DNA from: Rhizoclosmatium globosum
Taxonomy: Eukaryota > Chytridiomycota > Chytridiomycetes > Chytridiales > Chytriomycetaceae
Reading direction: 5' to 3'
Length of the DNA: 64,000 nt
Assembly: GCA_002104985.1 (NCBI GenBank)
Contig: MCGO01000020.1
Coordinates: forward strand, 434,001-498,000
The notes below the pieces were generated by a model. The model was not told where the DNA came from. It worked only from the letters and a program-made list of their open reading frames with translations, and did no database searches. The first letter of the stretch is position 1; each line of letters begins with the position of its first letter. The position numbers and the translations under genes were made by a program. This document shows positions 33,198 through 43,289 of the stretch, piece by piece.

Positions 33198-35171
33198 ATG
33201 TCTCAATCGCGTGTCGCGTCTGCAGATGCTACAAGTAACGCTGCGTCTCCGTCCTCAATCCGAAAGAGTAAAGTAGAAACTGTGAAGCTGAAATCCTCAA
33301 GCCCAACTGGAACATCGCCTCCAAAAGGTCGTCGGAACTTACAACTCGGCGTGAATATGCGAACACCCATGGGCGAGTTTATTGTTGAAAAAGGAGGCTA
33401 CCCTCTTTCATCTCTATGTACGCACTTCGATTTCTCTTTCTGATGTATTGTATTCCTAACGCGTCCTCCCTTTCCCTTCAACTATACTAGCAAACCCAAC
33501 CCCTGGACCATTGACATATGATCCAAAGCTACCTCCCTCCGGCTTTCAATACTCAATCCTTGGGAAGCATGTTGCTTCGAAACTTGAACAGAATCCGATT
33601 GGACCAGGTCCATCCAAATACAACGTGTCTGAAGATGTTGTAGTTTTTAATGACGCTCCTCATTGGAGTTTTGGAATCAAGCTTGGGGAGTTGATGAAAG
33701 GTGTGTGTGTGGTGTGTGTGTTGCTGTTACCTTCAGCGCCACATGTCTCTAATCTTTGATAAAGTTGACAATGAAAACCCAAGCCCTTTCGCATACGATA
33801 ACACCAAAAGTTTGGCGGAGAGGGGCCAAAGCTTTCAGGATGGTTTGATTTCCAACAGACAGCACTCCAAGTCCCGACCGATACAATCCAAATTTGTCGT
33901 GTATTCCTGTGGCTGGAGCGAATCCTAAATATTCGTTTGGATTGAAGACAAAGCCTTCAGGTATATTCAGTGGGATGCGAAAGGAAAAAAATCTGACGCC
34001 TCACTTTTAACAGAGGACAATAACCCGGGACCACAAGATTATGATGTACATTACATTCGGTCCAACATTGCCGACGCTCCATCTTACACAATGCGACCAC
34101 GTGTTGGAGAGCCTGTGTTCACCAACAAGGAAGATGGTAAGGAATCGGTTTCAACATGATCGTCAATCTAACAATTATTCATAGCTTTAATACCCGGTGC
34201 TAATGAATACAACCCAAAACTTCCTGGAACGGGAAAGGCCGCGTCGTTGAAAGGGTCTTATAAAGAAATCAAATGTGAATACTCATCAGAAACCTTACTG
34301 TCGCTAACTTGTACCCCATAGCCATGAAAACACCGGGCCCTGCAAACTACATTATTCCAAACTCCCTCTTCAACGGGCCGCAATACAGTCTGACTGGTCG
34401 CAACGTACCCGAAGAAGAAGACCTCGTCAAAGACCTCCCAAGTCCAGCAAGTTACAACCCACAACCAACATTCGATTCCCCACCTCAATTCTCTCTCGGA
34501 AACCGGAGAAAAGAGCAGCTTCGTAAGTGTTGTTCTCTTGCTCAAAGAGAAATCTTACTCGACTAACATACCTCTGTAGCGTTCAATCATTATGTACCAG
34601 GGCCAGGTGCATATGAACCAAAAGACCGTCAGATTCGGGGAAATGGTGCCCCTAAAGTCACGCTTAAGGGACGGCACTCGCAGAAACCAAACACGAATCC
34701 TGGGCCGGCTGATTATAATACTGCCGCGCCTATTGAACGTACTCTGAGTGCAGCGCACTTGCACGGATGGAGAAGAGTAAGAAGGAAGTTCCTCGTAAGT
34801 TTCTGTAACGTCTGCTCGTGAAGATGAATTCTAATGTGGTGATTCTGTACATAGCACGAATCAAGACGATAGTTGAAAAGTGTCCTGGACCTGCGGATTG
34901 TGAGTTTTCCAGCCGGTGTTTTCGATTATCAGGTGTTGACTGGATTCACACAGATGAGCTCAAACCAGTGTCGACTGTAAAACCAGCTGGTCCCAAATAC
35001 AGTCTCGCTACACGAATCGCGCCGTTCAAGGTTGCTGAGACACCTGGACCTAACAGATACGCTGCAAGAAAGCCATTGGACGGACCCAAAATCACAATGA
35101 AGAGTCGAAGCAGTCCGTTTGTCCTCGTGTTTCCAAGCCAGAGAGTTGACACGTTACGATTGGGTAATTAA
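33198..35171 (+). CDS. Sperm-tail PG-rich repeat (STPGR/ODF3-like) flagellar protein
   Basis: Starts MSQSRVASADATSNAAS at 33198 (an upstream ATG at 33138 would add 20 residues). Short exons each carry about one STPGR repeat with a PGP core: NPTPGPLTYDPKLPPSGF (33490), IGPGPSKYNVSEDVVVF (33600), NNPGPQDYDVHYIRSNI (34020), IPGANEYNPKLPGTGKA (34195), KTPGPANYIIPNSLFNGPQY (34325), YVPGPGAYEPKDRQIRGN (34590), NTNPGPADYNTAAP (34690), EKCPGPAD (34875) and AETPGPNRYAARKPLDGPKI (35035). Many repeats end in a Y/F-S-hydrophobic segment such as QYSLTGRN. STPGR proteins line or bind axonemal microtubules, so a role in the zoospore flagellum is expected. Frame fits across introns except near 33780-34000. 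Convergent with MAGOH. Confidence 0.8.
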
Positions 35172-35295
35172 GGGTGTGCATGGTGTATTTTCGAATTCTT
35201 CACACTTCTTTCTTTCAAATTCTGGTTTATTTTTTGGTTCGTGGCGACTATACATTCTCAGAGAACCAAATAGAACAGAAGCATTTGAATTGGAT

Positions 35296-36037
35296 TTAAA
35301 TAGGCTTGATCTGCGAGAGGAGCGTTAACATCGTTATTCGTGTATAACACGATTGAACTCACCTTGAAGTGTAAAGAAATGAGGGAGAAGACCAGACACT
35401 TCAAATCCTGAATCAAATAGTAGAATACTTTGAGTCCGTCTGGGTCTTTGCTGTCATTAACATCAATCAGAGAACCGATTTTGGAGGTCTGAGTTGAGTG
35501 TTGGTTTTAGCACCAGTAAGACCTGAGTGGCAGGACTTACAGTGAATGAAATGTGTTCTGAGCCCATCACAATTTCGAGTTCCTGGCGGCCAACTTTATC
35601 AGGCATAGGCCAGTCCTTGTCATCTTCCCTGTTTGATTCACATCCAACAGTCAGTACTGCATCCCACCCAATCCCGCTTAAATAGAGACAATTACTTCAT
35701 AATTTGGCTCTCTGAAATGATCCGTTTGAGCTCCTTCATCATCGAAGGCGACACAAAGACTGCGCATGCGTAACGTACAAGCAGTTAGCCTCCTTCACTG
35801 CCACTTCAACCCACGCCACTAACACACCTTCTTTACGAATCATTGAATCGTTCTTGTAGTTTGAGTTGTTGGCATATCGCAGCTTTCCGTCGGGTCTGAA
35901 TTCAAATTCGAGGAACTCGTGTCCAAACTTGCCCATGTGGCCTTTAATGGAGGGTCCAGTTTAGATAGTATCATAAAGAGGGAGGAGGACGTACCGACGT
36001 AGAACCTCACATAGAAGTCATCTGTTGAGGCAACCAT
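35296..36037 (-). CDS. MAGOH: MAGOH (mago nashi), exon junction complex core subunit
   Basis: Short protein split into six exons. Exon 1 [15 protein letters not shown]; exon 2 [20 protein letters not shown] and [17 protein letters not shown]; exon 3 [18 protein letters not shown]; exon 4 [20 protein letters not shown]; exon 5 [20 protein letters not shown] and [20 protein letters not shown]; exon 6 only IKPI plus stop at 35298-35296. Nearly identical to animal MAGOH over its whole length, about 147 residues. MAGOH binds RBM8A/Y14 and locks eIF4A3 on RNA upstream of splice junctions, marking spliced mRNA for export, localisation and nonsense-mediated decay. The last four residues come from a separate tiny exon, easily missed by automatic models. 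No frame breaks. Confidence 0.95.
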
Positions 36038-36216
36038 TTTCGTTGAGAGTTTTATGGATAAATACGGAGAAGAATGCAGTAGAATCATAGTACGCTATTA
36101 ATATCTGAATTTAAGACAAAGCGTGGGTTGTGAACTATTAGTAAGGTTCAAAGTGTTGGTGAAGGCGGAGAGAGACACAACACGTTCTAAAAACATCTCG
36201 CAAACACAGAGCAATA

Positions 36217-37688
36217 ATGGAAGGCTTCCTATCGAACATTCTCCAAACTGTGATCCACCCAGACACTCAGCCTCACCCTCAGCAGGTCCAGCAGCAGCAG
36301 CAACCTCCATCGGTGAGTTATATTTAACTTGCGTGTGTACCTACAACCAATTCAATAACTGATCATTCGTTCTCTGACAGCAATTGCCTCCAGGCTGGGT
36401 TGCACAGTACAGTCAGCAGTACCAGTGCTACTTCTATGGTATGATCCTAATGCTGTTCCTCGTCAACCGAGTTATATTTACCACTTGAATGCTGAACGCC
36501 TCCTCCCCACAGCCAACTCCCAAACTGGACAGACCCAATGGACTCCTCCAACTGGCGGAAGCGCTCCTGCACAGTACGGACAGCAACAACAGCAACAGTA
36601 CCAGCAAAGCGGTATGGCTGGTGCCAACTTCACATCCTCTGGCAGAAAGAAGGCTCTCCTCGTTGGAATCAACTACATCGGAAGCAAACACGCGCTGGCC
36701 GGATGTATCAACGATGCGCATAACCTCCAGAACTTTCTTGTTCAGCAATATGGTTACAAGACTGATCAGAGAAGCATGCTTGTTATGACGGATGATAACA
36801 AAGACCCTCGATACGTTCCTACTACAAAGAACTTGCTTGGTGCTTTCCATTGGCTTGTTTATGATGCGAGGCCAGGAGACCATTTGTTCTTTTCGTACTC
36901 TGGACACGGTGGACAGGTTCCTGACACTAACGATAACGATCGTGCTAGTGGAATGGATGAGTTGAGTCTTTTGTTATTCCGCGTTCTTCTTTGACTGATT
37001 TTTGCTCATTGTAGTACCATTTGTCCTGTTGACTTTGAACAGAGTGGACAAATTGATTCTGATTTGTTGCACAAGGCGCTTGTGACTGCTCTCCCTGATG
37101 GTGTCAAATTGGTGGTCGTCATGGATTGCTGTCACTCAGGTGCGTTGAATTAATGCAGCCATATGCAACTAAACGTTAATAGGAACCATGCTTGAGCTTC
37201 CATACACATATGCTCCCGATGAAAACGGTCAAATGAATCCAAAGGAAGCTATTCAAGTCGGTATCAAGGTCTTCACAGGCGTGACACATCTCCTCCAAGG
37301 AGGATTCTCTGCTTCCAAAATCCAAGAAGCGAAAGGTCTTCTTGCTGATGTCAAGGGTCTCGCGCATATGTTCTCTGGGTCACCAGCAACAACTGACAAC
37401 AATGGGTACAAGCGCGAAGAATTCTCGGAAGCAAAGACTGAGACTCCAAAGGAGGCGTACTTGATTGCTGGTTGTTTGGATGCACAGACTTCCGCGGATA
37501 CTTCCTTCAACGGGCAGGCGAGTGGAGCTTTGACCTATGCGCTCTTGAACGTTTTGCGCGAGAATAAGCAGTTGAGCTACGAGCAATTGTTGGCCCAGTT
37601 GAGAGGATTCATGCAAGGCAAGTTTTCGCAGGTTCCTCAGCTCAGTTGTGGAAAGCCTGTGGATCCTCAATCTACCTTCACACTTTAA
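36217..37688 (+). CDS. Type I metacaspase with N-terminal WW domain
   Basis: Exon 1 is MEGFLSNILQTVIHPDTQ followed by a Gln/Pro-rich run. Exons 2-3 make a WW domain (LPPGWVAQYSQQYQCYFY, then NSQTGQTQWTPPTGG): two Trp about 23 residues apart and the final Pro. After a Gln-rich linker the caspase-like p20 follows: KKALLVGINYIGSKHALAG, catalytic His in FFSYSGHGGQ (about 36893-36920) and catalytic Cys in VVVMDCCHSG (about 37120-37140), with introns between. The C-terminal p10-like part (EAYLIAGCLDAQTSADTSFN, GALTYALLNVLRENKQLSYE) ends at 37688. Metacaspases cut after Arg/Lys, are Ca2+-dependent and act in protein quality control and cell death. The WW domain could recruit Pro-Pro-x-Tyr partners. 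All key residues are present and the frame is intact. Confidence 0.92.
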
Positions 37689-37790
37689 ACTTGTTTTTGT
37701 TTACTGCGTATATTTTGGACTCTTTCTGATAAACGAACAAGTTATGTCCGACTCTGTGTGTTTCTTTTTGTTTGTTTCCTTTGACAACCA

Positions 37791-38660
37791 ATGTCGCTTG
37801 TCACACTTCCGCATGAACTCCAATGCGCAATCTTTGCCTGGATACCCATTCGCAACTGTTTTCAACTTCGTCTCCTCGCCAAGAGTTTCAGCAACTTCAT
37901 CACATCCCGCCACTTTCTAATTGCCAACCTAACTCAAGTTATGTCTCGCCCAACCGACCAAACAGATGCCAAGACCTTTGAAACCGGACTCGATACCCTC
38001 TTTTTCAAGGCACACCCGATGGTACAGCAAGTATACGCTGAGTTCGCCTTGAACCAATGGAAGCAGTTGGAGTGGAGTGCCTGGGTTGTCGATTGCCAGT
38101 TACCCACTGCCATTGGTGCATTATCGAAAGTTGTAAACATTGACCTGTCTTTTTGTGAGTTAAAAGGACCGATTCCAGCTGAGGTTGGAGGAATGTCAGC
38201 TCTGAAGGAGCTGTACGTTCACCAGAACAGCTTGACTGGTCAAATTCCAATGGAGTTTGGACTTCTTTCATCGAATCTGAGGGTATTAGATCTGTCGGAC
38301 AATTTGCTATCTGGGAATATTCCATGGGAACTGGGAAACCTTACATCGCTGAATTGTCTGTACCTGTCGCAGAATCGGTTGTCGGGATCTATCCCTGCGT
38401 CATTATTCACACTTACAAAGCTGCGAGACCTGTATATCGATAGGAATGAACTGTCTGGACAGATTCCCTCCAATATTAATGAATGCGTCGAACTCAGGTG
38501 GCTGCATCTGTACAAAAACCGTTTGAGTGGGCCTATTCCGTTTGAAATCAAAAAACTGAGACATCTGGAGTCGTGTGAGTTTCGAGGAAACCCAGAACTC
38601 ACGATGGATTTTGAGTTCTTTGTTATACAGCTGGAAGGCGACGTAGATGAATTAGAATAA
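37791..38660 (+). CDS. F-box/LRR protein, tandem copy 1
   Basis: 289 residues, intronless. The N-terminal F-box-like segment is VTLPHELQCAIFAWIPIRNC followed by FQLRLLAKSFSNFITSRHF. From about residue 115, 7-8 leucine-rich repeats of the plant-type LxGxIP class follow (ELKGPIPAEVGGMSALKELY, SLTGQIPMEFGLLSSNLRVL, LLSGNIPWELGNLTSLNCLY, ELSGQIPSNINECVELRWLH), ending with an acidic tail. F-box LRR proteins typically act as SCF ubiquitin-ligase substrate receptors; whether this F-box binds Skp1 is inferred only from pattern. Copy 1 differs from copies 2 and 3 in its upstream region and at MVQQ (residues 83-86; MIQK in the others). Its 3' half is nearly identical to copy 2. Confidence 0.75.
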   Translation: MSLVTLPHELQCAIFAWIPIRNCFQLRLLAKSFSNFITSRHFLIANLTQVMSRPTDQTDAKTFETGLDTLFFKAHPMVQQVYAEFALNQWKQLEWSAWVVDCQLPTAIGALSKVVNIDLSFCELKGPIPAEVGGMSALKELYVHQNSLTGQIPMEFGLLSSNLRVLDLSDNLLSGNIPWELGNLTSLNCLYLSQNRLSGSIPASLFTLTKLRDLYIDRNELSGQIPSNINECVELRWLHLYKNRLSGPIPFEIKKLRHLESCEFRGNPELTMDFEFFVIQLEGDVDELE

Positions 38661-38851
38661 CAGCTTTATGTTGATTAATATTCGCATTTTTCTTTCCTAT
38701 GCACAGTTATTGGTGTATGTAGGTGACAACCTTTCAGTCTCCGTCCGTAAACACTTTAAACTTGTCATATTTACTGCGTATATTTGGGCTCTTTCTGATA
38801 AACGAACAAGTTATAACCGTGTGTTTCTTATTATTGTTTCTTTCAACAACT

Positions 38852-39721
38852 ATGTTGCTTGTCACACTTCCACATGAACTCCAATGCGCAATCTTTGCCT
38901 GGATACCCATTCGCAACTGTTTTCAACTTCGTCTCCTCGCCAAGAGTTTCAGCAACTTCATCACATCCCGCCACTTTCTAATTGCCAACCTAACTCAAGT
39001 TATGTCTCGCCCAACCGACCAAACAGATGCCAAGACCTTTGAAACCGGACTCGATACCCTCTTTTTCAAGGCACACCCGATGATACAGAAAGTATACGCT
39101 GAGTTCGCCTTGAACCAATGGAAGCAGTTGGAGTGGAGTGCCTGGGTTGTCGATTGCCAGTTACCCACTGCCATTGGTGCATTATCGAAAGTTGTAAACA
39201 TTGACCTGTCTTTTTGTGAGTTAAAAGGACCGATTCCAGCTGAGGTTGGAGGAATGTCAGCTCTGAAGGAGCTGTACGTTCACCAGAACAGCTTGACTGG
39301 TCAAATTCCAATGGAGTTTGGACTTCTTTCATCGAATCTGAGGGTATTAGATCTGTCGGACAATTTGCTATCTGGGAATATTCCATGGGAACTGGGAAAC
39401 CTTACATCGCTGAATTGTCTGTACCTGTCGCAGAATCGGTTGTCGGGATCTATCCCTGCGTCATTATTCACACTTACAAAGCTGCGAGACCTGTATATCG
39501 ATAGGAATGAACTGTCTGGACAGATTCCCTCCAATATTAATGAATGCGTCGAACTCAGGTGGCTGCATCTGTACAAAAACCGTTTGAGTGGGCCTATTCC
39601 GTTTGAAATCAAAAAACTGAGACATCTGGAGTCGTGTGAGTTTCGAGGAAACCCAGAACTCACGATGGATTTTGAGTTCTTTGTTATACAGCTGGAAGGC
39701 GACGTAGATGAATTAGAATAA
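38852..39721 (+). CDS. F-box/LRR protein, tandem copy 2 (hybrid)
   Basis: Same architecture as copy 1. I chose the ATG at 38852 because copy 1 has no usable upstream start; an in-frame ATG at 38723 would add 43 mostly hydrophobic residues in copies 2 and 3. Its upstream region and 5' half (MLLVTLPHELQ start, MIQK) match copy 3, while its 3' half and 3' flank (NLLSGNIPWELG, EFFVIQLEGDVDELE) match copy 1. It therefore looks like a recombinant between copy 1-type and copy 3-type genes. Intact. Confidence 0.75.
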   Translation: MLLVTLPHELQCAIFAWIPIRNCFQLRLLAKSFSNFITSRHFLIANLTQVMSRPTDQTDAKTFETGLDTLFFKAHPMIQKVYAEFALNQWKQLEWSAWVVDCQLPTAIGALSKVVNIDLSFCELKGPIPAEVGGMSALKELYVHQNSLTGQIPMEFGLLSSNLRVLDLSDNLLSGNIPWELGNLTSLNCLYLSQNRLSGSIPASLFTLTKLRDLYIDRNELSGQIPSNINECVELRWLHLYKNRLSGPIPFEIKKLRHLESCEFRGNPELTMDFEFFVIQLEGDVDELE

Positions 39722-39912
39722 CAGCTTTATGTTGATTAATATTCGCATTTTTCTTTCCTATGCACAGTTATTGGTGTATGTAGGTGACAACCTTTCAGTC
39801 TCCGTCCGTAAACACTTTAAACTTGTCATATTTACTGCGTATATTTGGGCTCTTTCTGATAAACGAACAAGTTATAACCGTGTGTTTCTTATTATTGTTT
39901 CTTTCAACAACT

Positions 39913-40788
39913 ATGTTGCTTGTCACACTTCCACATGAACTCCAATGCGCAATCTTTGCCTGGATACCCATTCGCAACTGTTTTCAACTTCGTCTCCTCG
40001 CCAAGAGTTTCAGCAACTTCATCACATCCCGCCACTTTCTAATTGCCAACCTAACTCAAGTTATGTCTCGCCCAACCGACCAAACAGATGCCAAGACCTT
40101 TGAAACCGGACTCGATACCCTCTTTTTCAAGGCACACCCGATGATACAGAAAGTATACGCTGAGTTCGCCTTGAACCAATGGAAGCAGTTGGAGTGGAGT
40201 GCCTGGGTTGTCGATTGCCAGTTACCCACTGCCATTGGTGCATTATCGAAAGTTGTAAACATTGACCTGTCTTTTTGTGAGTTAAAAGGACCGATTCCAG
40301 CTGAGGTTGGAGGAATGTCAGCTCTGAAGGAGCTGTACGTTCACCAGAACAGCTTGACTGGTCAAATTCCAATGGAGTTTGGACTTCTTTCATCGAATCT
40401 GAGGGTATTAGATCTGTCGGACAATTCTCTCTCTGGGAGTATTCCATCGGAACTGGGAAACCTTACATCGTTGAACTGCTTATTCCTATCGAAGAATCGG
40501 TTGACTGGATCTATCCCTGCGTCTTTATTCACACTTACACAGCTGCGAGGACTGTATATCGATAGGAATGATCTGTCTGGACAGATTCCCTCGAATATTA
40601 GTGAATGCGTCAATCTCAGCGGGCTGCATTTGTTTAAAAACCGGTTGAGTGGACCGATTCCGCCAGAAATCAAGAAACTGCGGCACCTGGAGTCGTGCGA
40701 GTTTCGAGGTAACCCAGAACTCACAATGGATTTTGAGTTCCTTGTTATTCAGCTGGACGGTGATGTTGACAATTTGTGGATGAATTAA
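39913..40788 (+). CDS. F-box/LRR protein, tandem copy 3
   Basis: Start ATG at 39913, same F-box and LRR layout. The 5' half is identical at protein level to copy 2, but after about 40415 it diverges: NSLSGSIPSELGNLTSLNCL, RLTGSIPASLFTLTQLRGLY, DLSGQIPSNISECVNLSGLH and a different tail (EFLVIQLDGDVDNLWMN). The changes cluster on the variable, presumably ligand-facing positions of the repeats, which would alter target choice if these are substrate receptors. Intact; the 3' flank differs from copies 1 and 2. Confidence 0.75.
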   Translation: MLLVTLPHELQCAIFAWIPIRNCFQLRLLAKSFSNFITSRHFLIANLTQVMSRPTDQTDAKTFETGLDTLFFKAHPMIQKVYAEFALNQWKQLEWSAWVVDCQLPTAIGALSKVVNIDLSFCELKGPIPAEVGGMSALKELYVHQNSLTGQIPMEFGLLSSNLRVLDLSDNSLSGSIPSELGNLTSLNCLFLSKNRLTGSIPASLFTLTQLRGLYIDRNDLSGQIPSNISECVNLSGLHLFKNRLSGPIPPEIKKLRHLESCEFRGNPELTMDFEFLVIQLDGDVDNLWMN

Positions 40789-41012
40789 AATAAAACGTTA
40801 TGTTGATTAGTATTCGCTTTTGTTTTGCTATGTACGTTATCCAAGACTTCGTATGCAATTATGGGTCTCAATCCATAAGGACTCATGAAAACACAACAAG
40901 CGTGAATAAGATTATCCAATATATTTATTGAATCTTTGGTTTAGTGAACGAAATGCTGTCCCTCCGACTATACGTATACACAAAGACTGAAAGGTAGTTT
41001 CAGGCAATCCGT

Positions 41013-41329
41013 TTACTTGTTACCACCTGAGAACAAAATACCAATTTAGTTTTCAATTGAAGAGGATCGAAGCAAGAAGAACGTACCGTCATTTGGGTTC
41101 ATACGTCTCTTTCCACCGAATCCGGCAACAGCGTTGACGAAACGACGGGTGTATTGAAGTCTCTTCTTGGCACGGCCTATAATAATCCAGTCAGATATAC
41201 ACGTTGGCGACAAACGAAGATGGGGTTGGGGTACACACCAGTCTGCTTCTTCTTCTTCTCTTGCTTCTCAACCTTTGGAGTTTGACCCTTGACCTTTCCG
41301 GCACGAGCGAGGGAACCGTGGACTTTACC
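41013..41329 (-). CDS. RPS30: 40S ribosomal protein eS30 (first exon not found)
   Basis: Exon 41239-41329 reads [20 protein letters not shown] then EKQEKKKQT; exon 41087-41176 reads [20 protein letters not shown] then [10 protein letters not shown]; the last tiny exon gives GGNK and the stop at 41013-41015. This is the conserved body of eS30, a small basic protein of the 40S subunit. Splice consensus is clean at all these junctions. The initiating exon lies upstream beyond an acceptor at 41330 and could be only an ATG codon, common in ribosomal protein genes, or a ubiquitin-like leader as in animal FAU; I could not place it. No frame breaks. Confidence 0.88.
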
Positions 41330-42660
41330 CTATTGACGTTGAGAAGGTTTGTTTAGAGTCCAATGTCGCTTTTGAGAAGCTATTTTGAGAGTGGTTGGGT
41401 TGATTGAGGTACTTTTGGAGCTCAGTCGTTCTGCCTCTCCCATTCCGAATTCAAATAACGACTGTTTCATATTGATTCACGAATGATCCCTCGGAGTTTG
41501 TGTGAAGCTGACGAGTCTGTTGTAGGTTGTTCAACGCAGCAAACACCCAGTCCATCGACGACCAACTATCCATCCTAGCGACATCTCTCCTTCACAGGTT
41601 CATTACGACGATTCTGATGATTCAAGTTGATGGTTTGACGTGGTCTGACGAGCCTCGTATCGACGGGGATGGAGCGGTGGAGGGGAGCCGGCAGGATGCC
41701 CTAACCATCTTGACAAATTTTCAGAGGCTCGATAACACACTCCTTCCACATCGATTTATGAACAATTACCGCTCTAAACGACAACTGAACTGTGTTGAGC
41801 ACGGATAAGTATTCGGTAGGTACGTAGCATACTTGACGTAGAGTCCTTACTACTTTTCTGAAATTATTGCAATGTCACCCAGTCTTTTGTCTCTGCTTCA
41901 TCATTTCGTAACACAAGAAACGAGATTTTAATTACGTATTAATTTGGCACTTGGAATTGAGGGTGATTTTTGAAGTGAGTTGGTGTATTGTAGAAAGTAT
42001 TCAAACACGAGTTATGAACTTGAATGCAGAATAATTCATGAGTCATGGATGGAAACATATCTTGCAGAGATACTCCGAGACACTCGTGGACAGGAGTCTT
42101 GCAAGAGACCACACGCGGAATATTTGTGTTGTTGCGAACTCACTTAAAAGGGACCCAAAGGATCGCAAGTGATCACTCTCTACCTTGTTTAATGAATGTA
42201 TTTTTCTACATTTATTTGAATAATATCGACTGCGGACTGCGCACATTAAAAAACGCATAAATACAGCCAATTCGCCTCTCGCTTAAAATCATCCTACACA
42301 GAGAGTAATAAGTTTGACCGTGAAGTCTCGACTGAGTCAACTTTTTTGCTGATTGAAAACTATTTCCTTACATCTTCGTGGTCTCGCAAGAGGCGACGGG
42401 AATTTTTGAAACCCCCTCTCTCACTCTGTTGAGAAACCCTGCACATTAAATGATGAAACATAAGTATTAGTAACGCGAGTAGCTTATGCTTTCTATTTTG
42501 CGGAGAGTACGCCTTAACCAACGTAAAAGTATTTATAACGCGAGTAGTGCGAGTAGTTTGCTTTATATTTTCCGGAGGAGTCCAGCGTGAGACAGGCTAA
42601 ATAAAAGCTGTTCGATAGCTGCAAAACAAACATGTTCTTTGTTTTCATCATTTGTTTTTA
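41330..42660. other. Intergenic stretch with degenerate repeats
   Basis: Holds the eS30 leader and promoter (41330 to about 41480), a 93-codon open stretch at 41527-41808 with no recognised similarity, and AT-rich sequence. At about 42470-42560 the motif AACGCGAGTAG occurs in two similar blocks (three or four imperfect copies). No gene I can support. Confidence 0.4.
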
Positions 42661-42856
42661 GAGGGGCTCGGCGTCAGCAAGCGGCAGTGTAAGGCCAGCG
42701 ACACCAGTTCCCGGGTCTGGTGCAAGCACACAGGGTCCACAGGAGAAGCGCAAAAATAATTGTGATAATAGAATACGTACAATGTACGCAGATTTAGTTA
42801 TCACACTAAATAGAACAGATACTACACTTGATCTTAGCCAATAGGCTTGAGAGGAT
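42661..42856 (-). ncRNA. U2 spliceosomal snRNA
   Basis: Reading the minus strand from 42856, the RNA begins ATCCTCTCAAGCCTATTGGC and continues with the near-universal U2 core TAAGATCAAGTGTAGTATCT, which contains the branch-point recognition sequence GTAGTA. An Sm-type site (ATTTTTG) follows at about 42748-42754, then a GC-rich 3' stem-loop ending near 42661. Length, about 196 nt, fits U2. The RNA pairs with the intron branch site and with U6 in the active spliceosome. The 5' end differs from the usual ATCGCTTCTC but keeps stem I pairing potential. The 3' end is estimated. Confidence 0.95.
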
Positions 42857-42886
42857 TGTACCGAATAACGAAAGATGTGAGTGGTG

Positions 42887-42894
42887 GTTTTATA
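42887..42894 (-). promoter_or_regulatory. TATA box of the U2 snRNA gene
   Basis: CTATAAAA on the minus strand about 31-38 bp before the U2 start, with a CCAAT box at 42926-42930. Confidence 0.55.
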
Positions 42895-43289
42895 GGATTT
42901 TGGGTCGTGCGCAGTCGGTATTCTGATTGGTCTAGCCCTGGTAGTGCGCAGTTGACCATCTGGTTTAAAAGGTTCGCCCGAATCCCATCCCAAAATCTCA
43001 TCCTCTCTGGCTTTATCGCAACAGCGCTTCAATCTTTCGCCTTTTACTAAAGATTGCCGTGTGGTAGGGCCACAAGGAGAGTGTAACCAATTTTTGGAAA
43101 CCCTTTTCTTGTCCACATTCGGACATGATTCACGCAGGCGTTTTATGCAGTAAACAGTCTGGATCTAACTCGTGATTCCACACTCTTACTGTTATAATCT
43201 GCCGTCGAAATCTATCCATTTCTTTCCTCATTGATTGAATAAATAAGCAAGATGTAGTCACATCTTTTTCAGTTTATGTGTTCACTTTC

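Larger units (their letters stand above)
37791..40788 (+). repeat. Tandem triplication, unit 1061 bp
   Basis: The spacer and gene after 38668 recur after 39729 at an offset of exactly 1061 bp, and copies 1 and 2 are likewise offset by 1061 bp at their coding ends (38660 and 39721). The unit comprises one F-box/LRR gene plus about 190 bp of spacer. Confidence 0.85.

Noticed and set aside
41527..41808. 93-codon plus-strand open stretch
   Set aside because: No recognisable motif, no splice signals and no paralogue in the window; could be a fragment but I cannot support it as a gene.
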